DNA of 64,000 bases from Methylacidimicrobium fagopyrum (GTDB lineage: Bacteria; Verrucomicrobiota; Verrucomicrobiia; Limisphaerales; UBA11358), in assembly GCA_026225255.1 (NCBI GenBank), contig JAMFSJ010000033.1, forward strand, positions 1-64,000. Reading direction: 5' to 3'. Positions 1 to 8,481 of the stretch are shown piece by piece. Both the position numbers and the translations under genes were made by a program. Each line of letters starts with the position of its first letter. Position 1 is the stretch's first letter. Below the pieces are notes generated by a model, which was not told where the DNA came from, made no database searches, and worked only from the letters and a program-made list of their open reading frames with translations.

Positions 1-183
1 AGTTTCAAGGTCGCCGCCAAACTCGGCGATCGTTATCTAAACGCGTTGAAAAAGCACGAAGCGATCATTGCCAAAAACGTCACGAAAAACCTGTTTGAAC
101 GGCATTTGAAACCGTTGCTATGCAGTGGAACAAAAACCGTTGCGCCGGTTAAAAAAGTCCGGCTTGAAGCGGTCGCGGCTTGA
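1..183 (+). CDS. C-terminal fragment of an unidentified protein
   Basis: The first frame is open from the window edge to a TGA at 181-183 and gives the last 60 residues of a protein whose start lies outside. The tail is basic (many Lys and Arg) and has no motif I can name. It ends 18 bases before uxaC on the same strand, so it may be the upstream member of a uronate catabolism operon (for example a reductase or aldolase), but that is only a guess from position. Confidence 0.55.
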   Translation, partial: SFKVAAKLGDRYLNALKKHEAIIAKNVTKNLFERHLKPLLCSGTKTVAPVKKVRLEAVAA

Positions 184-201
184 GCGTTAAGCTTAGAAAT
201 C

Positions 202-1611
202 ATGACCTTCATCCACGACGACTTTTTGCTGGGCACAAAAACCGCGCGCAAGCTGTATCACGAATACGCGGAGGCCGAGCCGATCTTCGATTATCATTGC
301 CACATTTCGCCGCGCGATATCGCGGCGAATCGTCAATTTAAAAACCTGTTCGAGATTTGGCTCGAAGGCGATCATTACAAATGGCGCGCGATGCGCAGCA
401 ACGGTGTCGCCGAAAAATTCTGCACGGGCGATGCTTCGCCGCGTGATAAATTTCTCGCGTGGGCCAAAACAGTGCCGCAGACCTTGCGCAATCCGCTTTA
501 TCATTGGACGCATTTGGAATTGCAACGCTATTTTGGCATCAGCGAATTGCTGAACGAAAAATCCGCGGCGGCGATTTGGGATGCCGCGAATAAAAAACTC
601 GCCACACCCGCGTTGACGACGCACGGCATCCTGAAAAAATTCAAAGTCAAAGTCGTCTGCACCACGGACGACCCGATTGATGGACTTAACGATCACCGTG
701 AATTTGCGCGAGCCGGTCATCCGACAAAAATGCTGCCGGCGTTCCGTCCGGACAAGGCGTTGACTGTAAATTCGCCGGCCAGCTTCAATCAATGGGTCGA
801 GCAACTCGCTGCCGTTTCCGGCATTGATATCAATGGTTTTGGCGCGTTCACGACCGCATTGAAAAAGCGTCATGATTTTTTCCACACGCAAGGCTGCCGT
901 TTATCCGATCATGGCATGAATCATTGTTTCGCGGATTTTTGCACGGAAAAAGTGGCGGCGGGAATTTTTGATAAGGCGCGTAAAGGCCAGCAAGTATCCC
1001 CGCTGGAACATTCGCAGTTTGCGTCGTTCATGATGCTGTTCTTCGGCCACCTCGATGCTAAACGCGGCTGGACGAAACAACTGCACCTAGGCGCGTTGCG
1101 CAGCAATAATACGCGTTTGCTCAAGCAGCTTGGGCCGGATACGGGCTTTGATTCCATTGGTGATTTTCCACAGGCGCAAACGCTCGCGGCGTATCTCGAT
1201 AAACTGGATTCCGAAAATGCGTTGCCAAAAACGATCATTTATAATTTGAATCCGGCGGACAATTACGTCTTCGCCACGATGATCGGCAATTATCAAGACG
1301 GCACGATTCCGGGTAAAATTCAATACGGTTCGGGCTGGTGGTTTCTCGACCAAAAAGAAGGTATGGAATGGCAGATCAACGCGCTGTCGAGTCTCGGACT
1401 GCTCTCGCGTTTCATCGGCATGATCACAGATTCGCGCTCGTTCATGAGTTATCCGCGTCACGAATATTTCCGTCGCACGTTGTGCAATCTGATCGGTCGC
1501 GACATGGAAAATGGTGAGATTCCGAACGACCTAAAACTCGTCGGCGCGATGGTCAAAAATATCTGTTCGGCCAACGCGAAAAACTATCTGAATTTTCCCG
1601 GGGTGGAGTGA
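202..1611 (+). CDS. uxaC: Glucuronate (uronate) isomerase UxaC
   Basis: UxaC isomerises D-glucuronate to D-fructuronate and D-galacturonate to D-tagaturonate, the first cytoplasmic step after pectin breakdown. The 469-residue length fits the family. The amidohydrolase-type metal site is seen as FDYHCHISP with His32 and His34, followed by the family segment FEIWLEGDHYKWRAMR. Further typical signatures are TTDDP near residue 155 and GSGWWFLD near residue 376. The ATG at 202 is the first in frame and lies just after the preceding gene. The next gene is a secreted polygalacturonase, which fits release of galacturonate outside the cell and its isomerisation inside. Confidence 0.96.
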   Translation: MTFIHDDFLLGTKTARKLYHEYAEAEPIFDYHCHISPRDIAANRQFKNLFEIWLEGDHYKWRAMRSNGVAEKFCTGDASPRDKFLAWAKTVPQTLRNPLYHWTHLELQRYFGISELLNEKSAAAIWDAANKKLATPALTTHGILKKFKVKVVCTTDDPIDGLNDHREFARAGHPTKMLPAFRPDKALTVNSPASFNQWVEQLAAVSGIDINGFGAFTTALKKRHDFFHTQGCRLSDHGMNHCFADFCTEKVAAGIFDKARKGQQVSPLEHSQFASFMMLFFGHLDAKRGWTKQLHLGALRSNNTRLLKQLGPDTGFDSIGDFPQAQTLAAYLDKLDSENALPKTIIYNLNPADNYVFATMIGNYQDGTIPGKIQYGSGWWFLDQKEGMEWQINALSSLGLLSRFIGMITDSRSFMSYPRHEYFRRTLCNLIGRDMENGEIPNDLKLVGAMVKNICSANAKNYLNFPGVE

Positions 1612-1700
1612 TCGAAACGTTGAACTGCACTTTTTTGCGAGTGGTTTGCCGAATTGAACGTGTTCTATTACCCGTGTTTTACCGTATCTTTTCGTGAATC

Positions 1701-3053
1701 ATGAAAATTGTCGTCACCGCTTTTGCTTTGTCGCTCGCGCTGCTGTTCACCGCCTGCCATACGGTTTCAACTTCGTCACCGCCAACCGTCGGCTGGGCGC
1801 AGGTGCCGGAAATTTTGCAACGAATTGTAGCGCCGGCGTTTCCCAACCGTAATTTTGTCATCACGGATTTCGGCGCGGTGGGCGATGGCACAACGGATTG
1901 CACGGCGGCCATTGCTAAAGCGATTAAGGCCTGTGCGGAAAGTGGGGGCGGACACATCATCATTCCGGCTGGTGATTTTTTTACCGGCGCGATTCATTTG
2001 CAAAGCAACGTGGATTTACATCTGGCGGCGACGAATTCCGTTTTAAAATTCAGCACGGATCCAACGGCCTATTTGCCGGTTGTTTTCACGCGGTTCGAAG
2101 GCACGGAACTTTACAATTATTCACCGCTGATTTACGCGCTCGGCCAAAAAAATATCGCGGTCACCGGCGACGGCACGTTGGACGGGCAGGCGGATGAATC
2201 GAATTGGCTGGCGTGGAAAAAATCTTCCGCCCGCAAGCGGCTCGTAAAAATGGCCGATGACAATGCGCCCGTCGCGCAACGGCAGTTCGGCGCGGATGGT
2301 CAATTACGCCCTGGTTTCATTGAGTTTAATCGCTGCCGCAACATCTTGATCGAGGGCGTCAAAATCCGTCGCTCGCCGATGTGGGAGATTCATCCCTTGC
2401 TCTGCACGAACGTGACGGTGCGCGGCGTGGATATTTTTTCGCACGGCGCGAACAACGACGGTTGCGATCCGGAAAGCAGTCGCGATGTGTTGATTGAAAA
2501 ATGTTTATTCGACACGGGCGACGATTGCATCGCGATCAAATCCGGCCGCAACAGCGACGGACGGCGCGTGAATGTGCCGGTGGAAAACATCATCATCCGC
2601 GATTGCACGATGCGCGACGGCCATGCGGGCACGGCGATCGGCAGTGAAATTTCCGGCAGTTGCCGCAACGTCTTTGTGGAAAATTGCGAGATGAGCAGTC
2701 CGAATCTAACCTGTGCATTGCGCTTGAAATCGAACGCGGTGCGCGGCGGCGTGTTGGAAAATATTTTCATGCGCAACGTGAATGTGGGCGTCGTGAAAGA
2801 TTCAGTTTTGCAGATTGATTTTCTTTACGAAGAAGGCGCGCTAGGCGATTTCAAACCGATTGCGCGCAATGTTGTGATGGCCAACATCCTGGTCGAGCAA
2901 ACCCCGCGGGTGTTGAATGTGAAAGGTTTTCCCGGTGCGGAAATCAGCGGGGTGCGGATTTATAATTCCACCTTCAAACAAATCAAAAAGCCGGATGTGG
3001 TGGTGGACGCGGATGTGCAGCTAATTAATTGTTCGCTGGAACCCGTGAAATAA
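1701..3053 (+). CDS. GH28 polygalacturonase, predicted lipoprotein
   Basis: A glycoside hydrolase family 28 enzyme that would hydrolyse alpha-1,4-galacturonan. The protein begins with a lipoprotein signal (hydrophobic stretch ending LLFTAC, lipidated Cys19), so it is probably anchored in a membrane facing the periplasm or outside. The beta-helix starts with FVITDFGAVGDGTTD. All catalytic blocks are present: NNDGCD (about 251), GDDCIAIKSG (about 272), GHAGTAIGSE (about 306) and RLKSN (about 341). The pattern with a long insert before the catalytic core resembles exo-acting members, but exo versus endo action cannot be decided here. It follows uxaC by 89 bases on the same strand. Confidence 0.93.
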   Translation: MKIVVTAFALSLALLFTACHTVSTSSPPTVGWAQVPEILQRIVAPAFPNRNFVITDFGAVGDGTTDCTAAIAKAIKACAESGGGHIIIPAGDFFTGAIHLQSNVDLHLAATNSVLKFSTDPTAYLPVVFTRFEGTELYNYSPLIYALGQKNIAVTGDGTLDGQADESNWLAWKKSSARKRLVKMADDNAPVAQRQFGADGQLRPGFIEFNRCRNILIEGVKIRRSPMWEIHPLLCTNVTVRGVDIFSHGANNDGCDPESSRDVLIEKCLFDTGDDCIAIKSGRNSDGRRVNVPVENIIIRDCTMRDGHAGTAIGSEISGSCRNVFVENCEMSSPNLTCALRLKSNAVRGGVLENIFMRNVNVGVVKDSVLQIDFLYEEGALGDFKPIARNVVMANILVEQTPRVLNVKGFPGAEISGVRIYNSTFKQIKKPDVVVDADVQLINCSLEPVK

Positions 3054-3081
3054 ATTTTTGCAGCCGGCGGATGCGAACCGT

Positions 3082-3684
3082 TCACATATCGTCCAGATAC
3101 AGTGCCCGGTTGCGCCAGAGATAAATAATTCCCGAAGAAGCGGTCAGCACGACCGTGATCCACAAAGCGATTTCGGTGAACATCGGCGCCCACGATACGA
3201 ATAAGTTCTTCAAGCCGATCGGCCATTCATTGCAAGCATCCACCACGAGCAACGCGATGATTGCCACGATTTGCGAAATGGTTTTGTGTTTGCCATAGCG
3301 TTCCGCCGCGAGCACGACGTTTTTGGACGCCGCGAGCAGACGCAATCCGGTGATGGCCAGTTCACGCGCGACAATGACGACGACCATCCACGCGGCCAAT
3401 TTGACCGGCGCGCCTGGGTGCAAATGCGTGCTTTCCACGAAGGCGATGAACGCCGAGCAGGTGAGGATTTTATCGGCCAGCGGATCCATCAACTTGCCGA
3501 AGTTCGTGATGAGATTGCGCGAGCGGGCGATTTTGCCATCCAGAAAATCCGTGAAACTCGCCACGCTGAACAACAGTAATGCCAGCGTGTAACGAAACGG
3601 AATTTCCCAAGGCCAGAAGAGCGCCCAGAGAAAAACGGCCGTCAACGCAAAGCGCGAAACAGTAAGTTTATTGGGCAGATTCAT
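3082..3684 (-). CDS. pgsA: CDP-diacylglycerol--glycerol-3-phosphate 3-phosphatidyltransferase
   Basis: An integral membrane enzyme that makes phosphatidylglycerol phosphate from CDP-diacylglycerol and glycerol-3-phosphate. The 200-residue protein starts MNLPNKLTVSRFALTAVF, typical of PgsA. It carries the CDP-alcohol phosphatidyltransferase motif, visible as DFLDGKIAR, then G and DPLADK, with the conserved Asp residues in place. Four or more hydrophobic segments follow. It is read from the minus strand downstream of apgM, converges on the polygalacturonase gene, and is separated from apgM by a strong hairpin. Confidence 0.93.
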   Translation of the reverse strand: MNLPNKLTVSRFALTAVFLWALFWPWEIPFRYTLALLLFSVASFTDFLDGKIARSRNLITNFGKLMDPLADKILTCSAFIAFVESTHLHPGAPVKLAAWMVVVIVARELAITGLRLLAASKNVVLAAERYGKHKTISQIVAIIALLVVDACNEWPIGLKNLFVSWAPMFTEIALWITVVLTASSGIIYLWRNRALYLDDM

Positions 3685-3710
3685 TAAATATCATCTTCCT
3701 CGTCCTCGTG

Positions 3711-3746
3711 CTCATCCTCGTCCTCGAAATTGAGGAGGAGGATGAG
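3711..3746 (-). terminator. Hairpin between apgM and pgsA
   Basis: CTCATCCTCGTCCTC (3711-3725) and GAGGAGGAGGATGAG (3732-3746) pair over 15 positions with one mismatch around a 6-base loop. The flanks continue the CCTC/GAGG repeats. No T-run follows on the minus strand, so it may be an attenuator or mRNA-stability element rather than a classic terminator. Confidence 0.35.
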
Positions 3747-3766
3747 GGTGACGAGGAGAATGATTT

Positions 3767-4990
3767 TTACGCGCCAAACTTATCAAACATCTTCGCGTTC
3801 GCCTGCATGAGGCGGATCAGGAATTTGGAATCGAATACGCTGAGCGAGCCGCTGTTCGCGCCGGTTTCGGTGAAACGTTCCAATTTATCCGAGCCGCTGC
3901 TGGTCGAGTGCAGCAACACCGGCTGCGGATGCCACGAGTGACCCTTGAGCGAGCAGGGCGTCGAATGATCGCCCGTGATGGCGATGACGTCCGGTTTCTT
4001 TTTCAGCAAGATCGGCAGCGCGGCGTCGAATTCTTCGATCGCTTTTTTCTTCGCGGCAAAATTTCCGTCTTCGCCGTATTTGTCCGTGTATTTGTAATGG
4101 ATGAAAAAGAAATCGTAGTTGTCGTATTCCTTCAGGTAACGCTCGAACTGTTCGGCGATGGTCTGCGGGCCTTCGATCTTGGCCATGCCGACGAGTTGTG
4201 CGAGACCTTTATACATGGGATAAACCGCGAGGCACGCGGGCTTGAGCAAATAGCGATCTTCGAACAACGGAATCTTCGGCTGATGCGCAATGCCGCGCAT
4301 GAGAAAACCGTTCGCCGGTTTTTCTTTCGCGAGAATCGGCAACGCCGCTTTGTAAAAATCCGCGATCAACTTCGCCATTTTCTTCTGCTTTAAATTTTTC
4401 GCATCGCGCGGCTTGACGGTCGGCACGACAAAACCTTCGCGATTCGGATCGGCATCCGTGAGCGGCCCTTCCAAACCTTTGCCGCGAAATACGACGACGA
4501 AACGGTGTTCCTTGCCGGCGCAGATGATGACTTCCGTGTCGCCGATTTTTTTAATTTTTGCAGCTAGCTTGGCGCAAAGTTTTTCGCAAACTTCCGTGGC
4601 GATACGGCCGGCACGGCGATCAGTGACAATGCCTTTGGCGTCGAGCGTCGCAAAATTAGCGCGCGCGCAGACGTCGCCCGGTTTCAATTCCACGCCGAGA
4701 CCGAGCGCTTCGATGACGCCGCGACCGACTTGAAATTCCAACGGATCATAGCCGAACAAACCAAGATGGCCGGGTCCGCTGCCGGGTGTGATGCCAGGCG
4801 CGACGGGGATCATGCGACCTTGCGCAGAATCCTTCGCGATCTTATCGAGGTTCGGCGTGTGCGCGGCTTCGAGCGGCGTGAGGTAATGTTGTTCCTTCGT
4901 GGCGATGTCGCCAAGGCCGTCCAAAACGATCAGCGCGAGCTTAGTTTTGGTCTTTAATGTCAGTTCAGAATACTGGGCGTCTAAATTCAT
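3767..4990 (-). CDS. apgM: 2,3-bisphosphoglycerate-independent phosphoglycerate mutase, archaeal type
   Basis: This enzyme interconverts 3- and 2-phosphoglycerate in glycolysis and gluconeogenesis. The 407-residue protein belongs to the alkaline-phosphatase-like ApgM group rather than the long GpmI form. It shows the N-terminal metal motif LIVLDGLGD, the segment GITPGSGPGHLGLFGYDP, and the C-terminal metal motif ITGDHSTPCSLKGHSWHP. The phosphorylated residue is expected in the N-terminal GSGPGH region by family homology. It lies on the minus strand, upstream of pgsA and divergent from the YgfZ-like gene. Confidence 0.95.
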   Translation of the reverse strand: MNLDAQYSELTLKTKTKLALIVLDGLGDIATKEQHYLTPLEAAHTPNLDKIAKDSAQGRMIPVAPGITPGSGPGHLGLFGYDPLEFQVGRGVIEALGLGVELKPGDVCARANFATLDAKGIVTDRRAGRIATEVCEKLCAKLAAKIKKIGDTEVIICAGKEHRFVVVFRGKGLEGPLTDADPNREGFVVPTVKPRDAKNLKQKKMAKLIADFYKAALPILAKEKPANGFLMRGIAHQPKIPLFEDRYLLKPACLAVYPMYKGLAQLVGMAKIEGPQTIAEQFERYLKEYDNYDFFFIHYKYTDKYGEDGNFAAKKKAIEEFDAALPILLKKKPDVIAITGDHSTPCSLKGHSWHPQPVLLHSTSSGSDKLERFTETGANSGSLSVFDSKFLIRLMQANAKMFDKFGA

Positions 4991-5073
4991 CCCGCCATTT
5001 TAGGAAAATTTCGGCGCGACGCAATTCGATTCCCGTTTGCGCGGTGACAAATCGGTGACATTATTTCTGGCGT

Positions 5074-6195
5074 ATGAATCCATTGACGTTGCACGAATTA
5101 CATCACGGCCTCCACGCGAATTTCGCTGAATTAAGCGGCGCGGAGATTGTGGCGGACTACGGCGACGCGCTCGCCGAACACGCCGCATTGGGCGCCAGCG
5201 CGGGCGTGATTGATTTGAGTTTTCGCTCGCGCCTGTGCGTCGTCGGGGCGGATCGGGCGCGCTATCTGCACGGGCAGGTGACCAATGATGTGAAAAAGCT
5301 GCGCGCCGGCGAAGGTGGTTATTCCGCGCTGACCACGGCCAAAGGCAAAATGGAAAGCGACCTGAATATTTTTTGCCTCGCGGATGAATTGCTGCTGGAT
5401 TTTGAACCGGGCCTGGCGGAAAAAGTTTCGCAACGACTGGGAAAATTCATCGTCGCGGATGACGTGCAAATCGTGGACGCTGCGCCGCATTACGGTTTGT
5501 TGAGCGTGCAAGGGCCGAAAGCTGAAGCCGTGGTCAAAGCGCTGGAACTGTTCGCTGAAATTCCCGCGAAGCCTTTTGGGTCGTTGAAAATTTCCGAAGC
5601 CACGCTCGGTGAAATTTATTTGATGAACCATCCGCGCCTTGATTCCAAAGGGTGGGGCGAGACTCCGTCGAACCCGCATATTGCCGGCTTCGATTTATTC
5701 GTGCCCAATAATTCTCTCGGCGCGGTGGCCGATAAACTGATTGCCGCCGCGAAACAAATTGGCGGTCGCGCCGTGGGCTGGAGCGCGTTTGAAATCGCGC
5801 GGATCGAAGCGGGCATTCCGCGTTTTGGCGCCGATATGGACGAGACGAATATTCCGCTCGAATGTGGCATCGAAAGCCGCGCCATCGTTTATAACAAAGG
5901 TTGCTACATCGGCCAGGAAGTCATCAACCGCATCCACAGCGTCGGCCACGTGAACCGTGAATTGCGAGGTTTGAATCTGGCCGATGATTTAAAAACGTTG
6001 CCCGCGCGCGGCGATAAATTATTTCATGCGGATAAAGAAATCGGCTTCATCACGAGCGCGGTAAAATCACCAACGCTCAACGCGAATGTTGCGCTCGGCT
6101 ACGTGCGTCGCGAAGTGAATCAAATCGGCAGCGAACTGATTTTGCGAACGGCGGCCGGCGAAAGTTGCGTGAAAGTGGTGACGTTGCCATTTTGA
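5074..6195 (+). CDS. ygfZ: Folate-binding YgfZ/GcvT-like protein
   Basis: A 373-residue protein of the GcvT/YgfZ family. Bacterial YgfZ and mitochondrial IBA57 use tetrahydrofolate to assist Fe-S cluster proteins such as MiaB. The diagnostic motif KGCYIGQE (conserved Cys) is present near residue 274, followed by the typical start of the C-terminal barrel (VNRELRGL). The first part has the GcvT fold pattern with RARYLHGQVTNDVK. It is not a true glycine-cleavage T protein, because no other gcv genes are nearby and the CYxGQE motif is the YgfZ marker. It is divergent from apgM. Confidence 0.88.
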   Translation: MNPLTLHELHHGLHANFAELSGAEIVADYGDALAEHAALGASAGVIDLSFRSRLCVVGADRARYLHGQVTNDVKKLRAGEGGYSALTTAKGKMESDLNIFCLADELLLDFEPGLAEKVSQRLGKFIVADDVQIVDAAPHYGLLSVQGPKAEAVVKALELFAEIPAKPFGSLKISEATLGEIYLMNHPRLDSKGWGETPSNPHIAGFDLFVPNNSLGAVADKLIAAAKQIGGRAVGWSAFEIARIEAGIPRFGADMDETNIPLECGIESRAIVYNKGCYIGQEVINRIHSVGHVNRELRGLNLADDLKTLPARGDKLFHADKEIGFITSAVKSPTLNANVALGYVRREVNQIGSELILRTAAGESCVKVVTLPF

Positions 6196-6257
6196 TTTAC
6201 ACCGAAATACACGAAGCACACGAAAAGATTCCACGCTAAGCCGTAAAGCGGCCAAAG

Positions 6258-6402
6258 AAATTAGCCAGCTACGCCGTGGCTGGTAGGGAATTAAAACCGT
6301 GTTTCCGTTGTGAGGCGATGCCGGCCGTGAAAAATTCCAATGTCCTTTCAGGACAAAGTTCATTTTCCAAAGCCGACCAGTCACGGCGTAGCTGGCTAAT
6401 TT
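6258..6402. repeat. 145-bp element bounded by 27-bp inverted repeats
   Basis: The 303-base gap after ygfZ has no gene. It holds a 27-base arm at 6258-6284 whose reverse complement recurs at 6376-6402 with one mismatch (26/27). Each arm also contains its own small CCAGC...GCTGG palindrome. Between the arms is a second small hairpin (TGTCC/AGGACA near 6341-6355). The layout resembles a MITE or REP-type element. No clear target-site duplication was found. Confidence 0.7.
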
Positions 6403-6498
6403 CCAGATGTCCCTGCCGGGACGAGCAAAAGGTTGATCGGCAATGCGGTCTTGTTGTGGCAGATCAGAGGCTAAGAAAAGACCAGACGGCCGACTAAA

Positions 6499-8328
6499 TT
6501 ATTGCCCGCTCGTTGACGCCGGCGTGTTCGTGAGATTGTCAGTGTCGGTGTGAACCCGATTACCCGCCGCATCAACGAGGGTGGCGGTGATAAACACCAG
6601 CGTTTTCCGATCTTGATATTTTGATTTGCTGCCGTCCGCTGCTAAATATGTCGCACTGGCTGAAATCGGATCACTGTCCAACGTGAGAAACAGGGTCTGG
6701 TTATCCAGCAAATTCACTGAATTTGTGGTTTGTTGCCCGTGAAATTGGGGTGATACCGTTGGCATATTAACTAGTTGTCCGTTAGCAGTGTTAGTCGAGG
6801 TCGTTCCCGATAAAACGGAATCTGAAAGTCCGCCAAAGGTTGGTTCATCAGTGGTATTATTAGCAGGCGTGGTATTGGCGGACGGCACGTAACCTAAAAA
6901 ATCAATCAACGAAGCGTTGAACGGTAATTCGATCGTGTAGCCGTCCGGTAAAACACGCGGTGTTACGTCGAAAATTGGCCCCGTTTCGATCGGTTCAAAT
7001 TGAGGAATAATGGCCGCGACACCGTTTGACTCTTGAAGCACAAATTTAGTCGCCACGTTGATGATCTGGGTTACATGCATGGCGGTTTGGCGTCCACTAG
7101 TTGTCACCACTTCCGGCTCGGCCAATTCTTCGACCCCATCGCGGGATGCCAATTCTTTCAAGAGATTTTGAAGGTTTTCATGGCTCAGAATGGCCGAGAA
7201 GTCACCGTTAACCGAAGTTTGGGAGCTGATCCTATTAAAGTTATAAGGTGTCCCTTTGGGTATCGCGATGAACCTCGCTTTAATATGGACTTGCGGCGTG
7301 ATCGCGTTTGTATTCGGATCAAACATCGCCGTGTTTACACTGCGCGCGGCGTGGAGTTCGCCGAGCTGCCTTCTTAACACGCCAATTTCACCGCGCAGTT
7401 TTAGTAATTCACTGAATTGCGCATCGGACAATTTCGGGGCGACCCCAATTTTTGCGAGGCGATTGGAAAGATTCTCGTTGTCGGTTTGCAGTTGCGCGAT
7501 TTGTTGCGCCAACAATTTATTTTGTTCACGCCCTTGCCCGGCTTGATGCGTTTCAAAAATTCCTACGCCAACGACGGCGATGAAGGCGGCGGTGATCAGA
7601 GCTTTTTGTAGAATCATGGTCATTTTTTTGGCGGTGGTCGTGGTGATCGCGGTGGAGGTGGAAATGGTCGTTCCCGTCAAAATGGCAGCGGCTGAAATCG
7701 TGGTGGCCAATCCGACGGGCGCGGATTGAACGGCATTCGCGGAAATTAAAACGACCAATCCGCTTGCGCCAATGGTGACGTTGCGCTTCGAGAAAAAATC
7801 GCGCAGGCGTTCGATGGCGCGGCTCACTCGTTTTTGCGCGGCATCTTCGCTCAAATTGAGCAGTTGGCCGACAGCACGGAAATCAAGATTCTTGAAATAA
7901 CGCAGCAATAAAATTTCCCGGTCGGCGTCATTCAAGCCGTCCAGCGCCTCGTCGAGCAACGGGCGAATTTTTTCCCAGTCGACACCGGATTCCGCATCCA
8001 TGAGCAATTGTTCCATAGCCTGCCTTTCGTTGGTGTGGCGACGATGTGTCTCACGCCAATGGTTCAACACAGCGAAACGCAGGGCGCGATGGAGCCAGCC
8101 GATCAAGGTCGCCTCGGCAGAGAATTTTTTGGCCAGCGAATCCGCTTTGCGTGCCAGATCAACAAAAACATTTTGCGTGAGATCGGCGGCCAGATTGGCG
8201 GAAGCCACCTGCCGCAGCGCGGCGGAATAGATTAAATCGGTGTGCCGCGCAACGATTTCCCGAAACGCCGCTTCCTGGCGATGGCCAACGTATTCGCGCA
8301 ACAATTCGATGTCCGATTTTTCGTTCAC
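6499..8328 (-). CDS. ECF sigma factor fused through a membrane helix to a secretin-like domain
   Basis: The 609-residue protein starts at GTG 8328. Residues about 1-90 are sigma-70 region 2 (DLIYSAALRQVASANLAADLTQNVF) and about 125-180 region 4 (DADREILLLRYFKNLDFRAV). A hydrophobic stretch and a predicted membrane helix follow (ALITAAFIAVVGVGIF), then a coiled coil of about 70 residues. The C-terminal third resembles the beta domain of type II/III secretins: AEPEVVTTSGRQTAMHV and GPIFDVTPRVLPDGYTIEL. By analogy with other extended ECF sigma factors the tail may act as a built-in sensor or anti-sigma element. It is tandem with a second such gene, with which it shares a near-identical linker. 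The function of the tail is inference. Confidence 0.85.
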   Translation of the reverse strand: MNEKSDIELLREYVGHRQEAAFREIVARHTDLIYSAALRQVASANLAADLTQNVFVDLARKADSLAKKFSAEATLIGWLHRALRFAVLNHWRETHRRHTNERQAMEQLLMDAESGVDWEKIRPLLDEALDGLNDADREILLLRYFKNLDFRAVGQLLNLSEDAAQKRVSRAIERLRDFFSKRNVTIGASGLVVLISANAVQSAPVGLATTISAAAILTGTTISTSTAITTTTAKKMTMILQKALITAAFIAVVGVGIFETHQAGQGREQNKLLAQQIAQLQTDNENLSNRLAKIGVAPKLSDAQFSELLKLRGEIGVLRRQLGELHAARSVNTAMFDPNTNAITPQVHIKARFIAIPKGTPYNFNRISSQTSVNGDFSAILSHENLQNLLKELASRDGVEELAEPEVVTTSGRQTAMHVTQIINVATKFVLQESNGVAAIIPQFEPIETGPIFDVTPRVLPDGYTIELPFNASLIDFLGYVPSANTTPANNTTDEPTFGGLSDSVLSGTTSTNTANGQLVNMPTVSPQFHGQQTTNSVNLLDNQTLFLTLDSDPISASATYLAADGSKSKYQDRKTLVFITATLVDAAGNRVHTDTDNLTNTPASTSGQ

Positions 8329-8481
8329 TCACTGATTAAACAGCCGCTACCCGAAAAATCCGACAAAGTATTTTCCAATTATTTTTCAGTCCGCCAACTC
8401 AGCTGCAGCCACCTTGCCTGCGAGCGAAAGCAGAATTAATTCACCGACGCACGCTTTAGCTGTGGTCATCCGATTAACCGG

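Noticed and set aside
3708-3941. 77-residue frame starting in the purine-rich hairpin
   Set aside because: It overlaps the apgM gene on the other strand and is low-complexity Glu-rich at its start.
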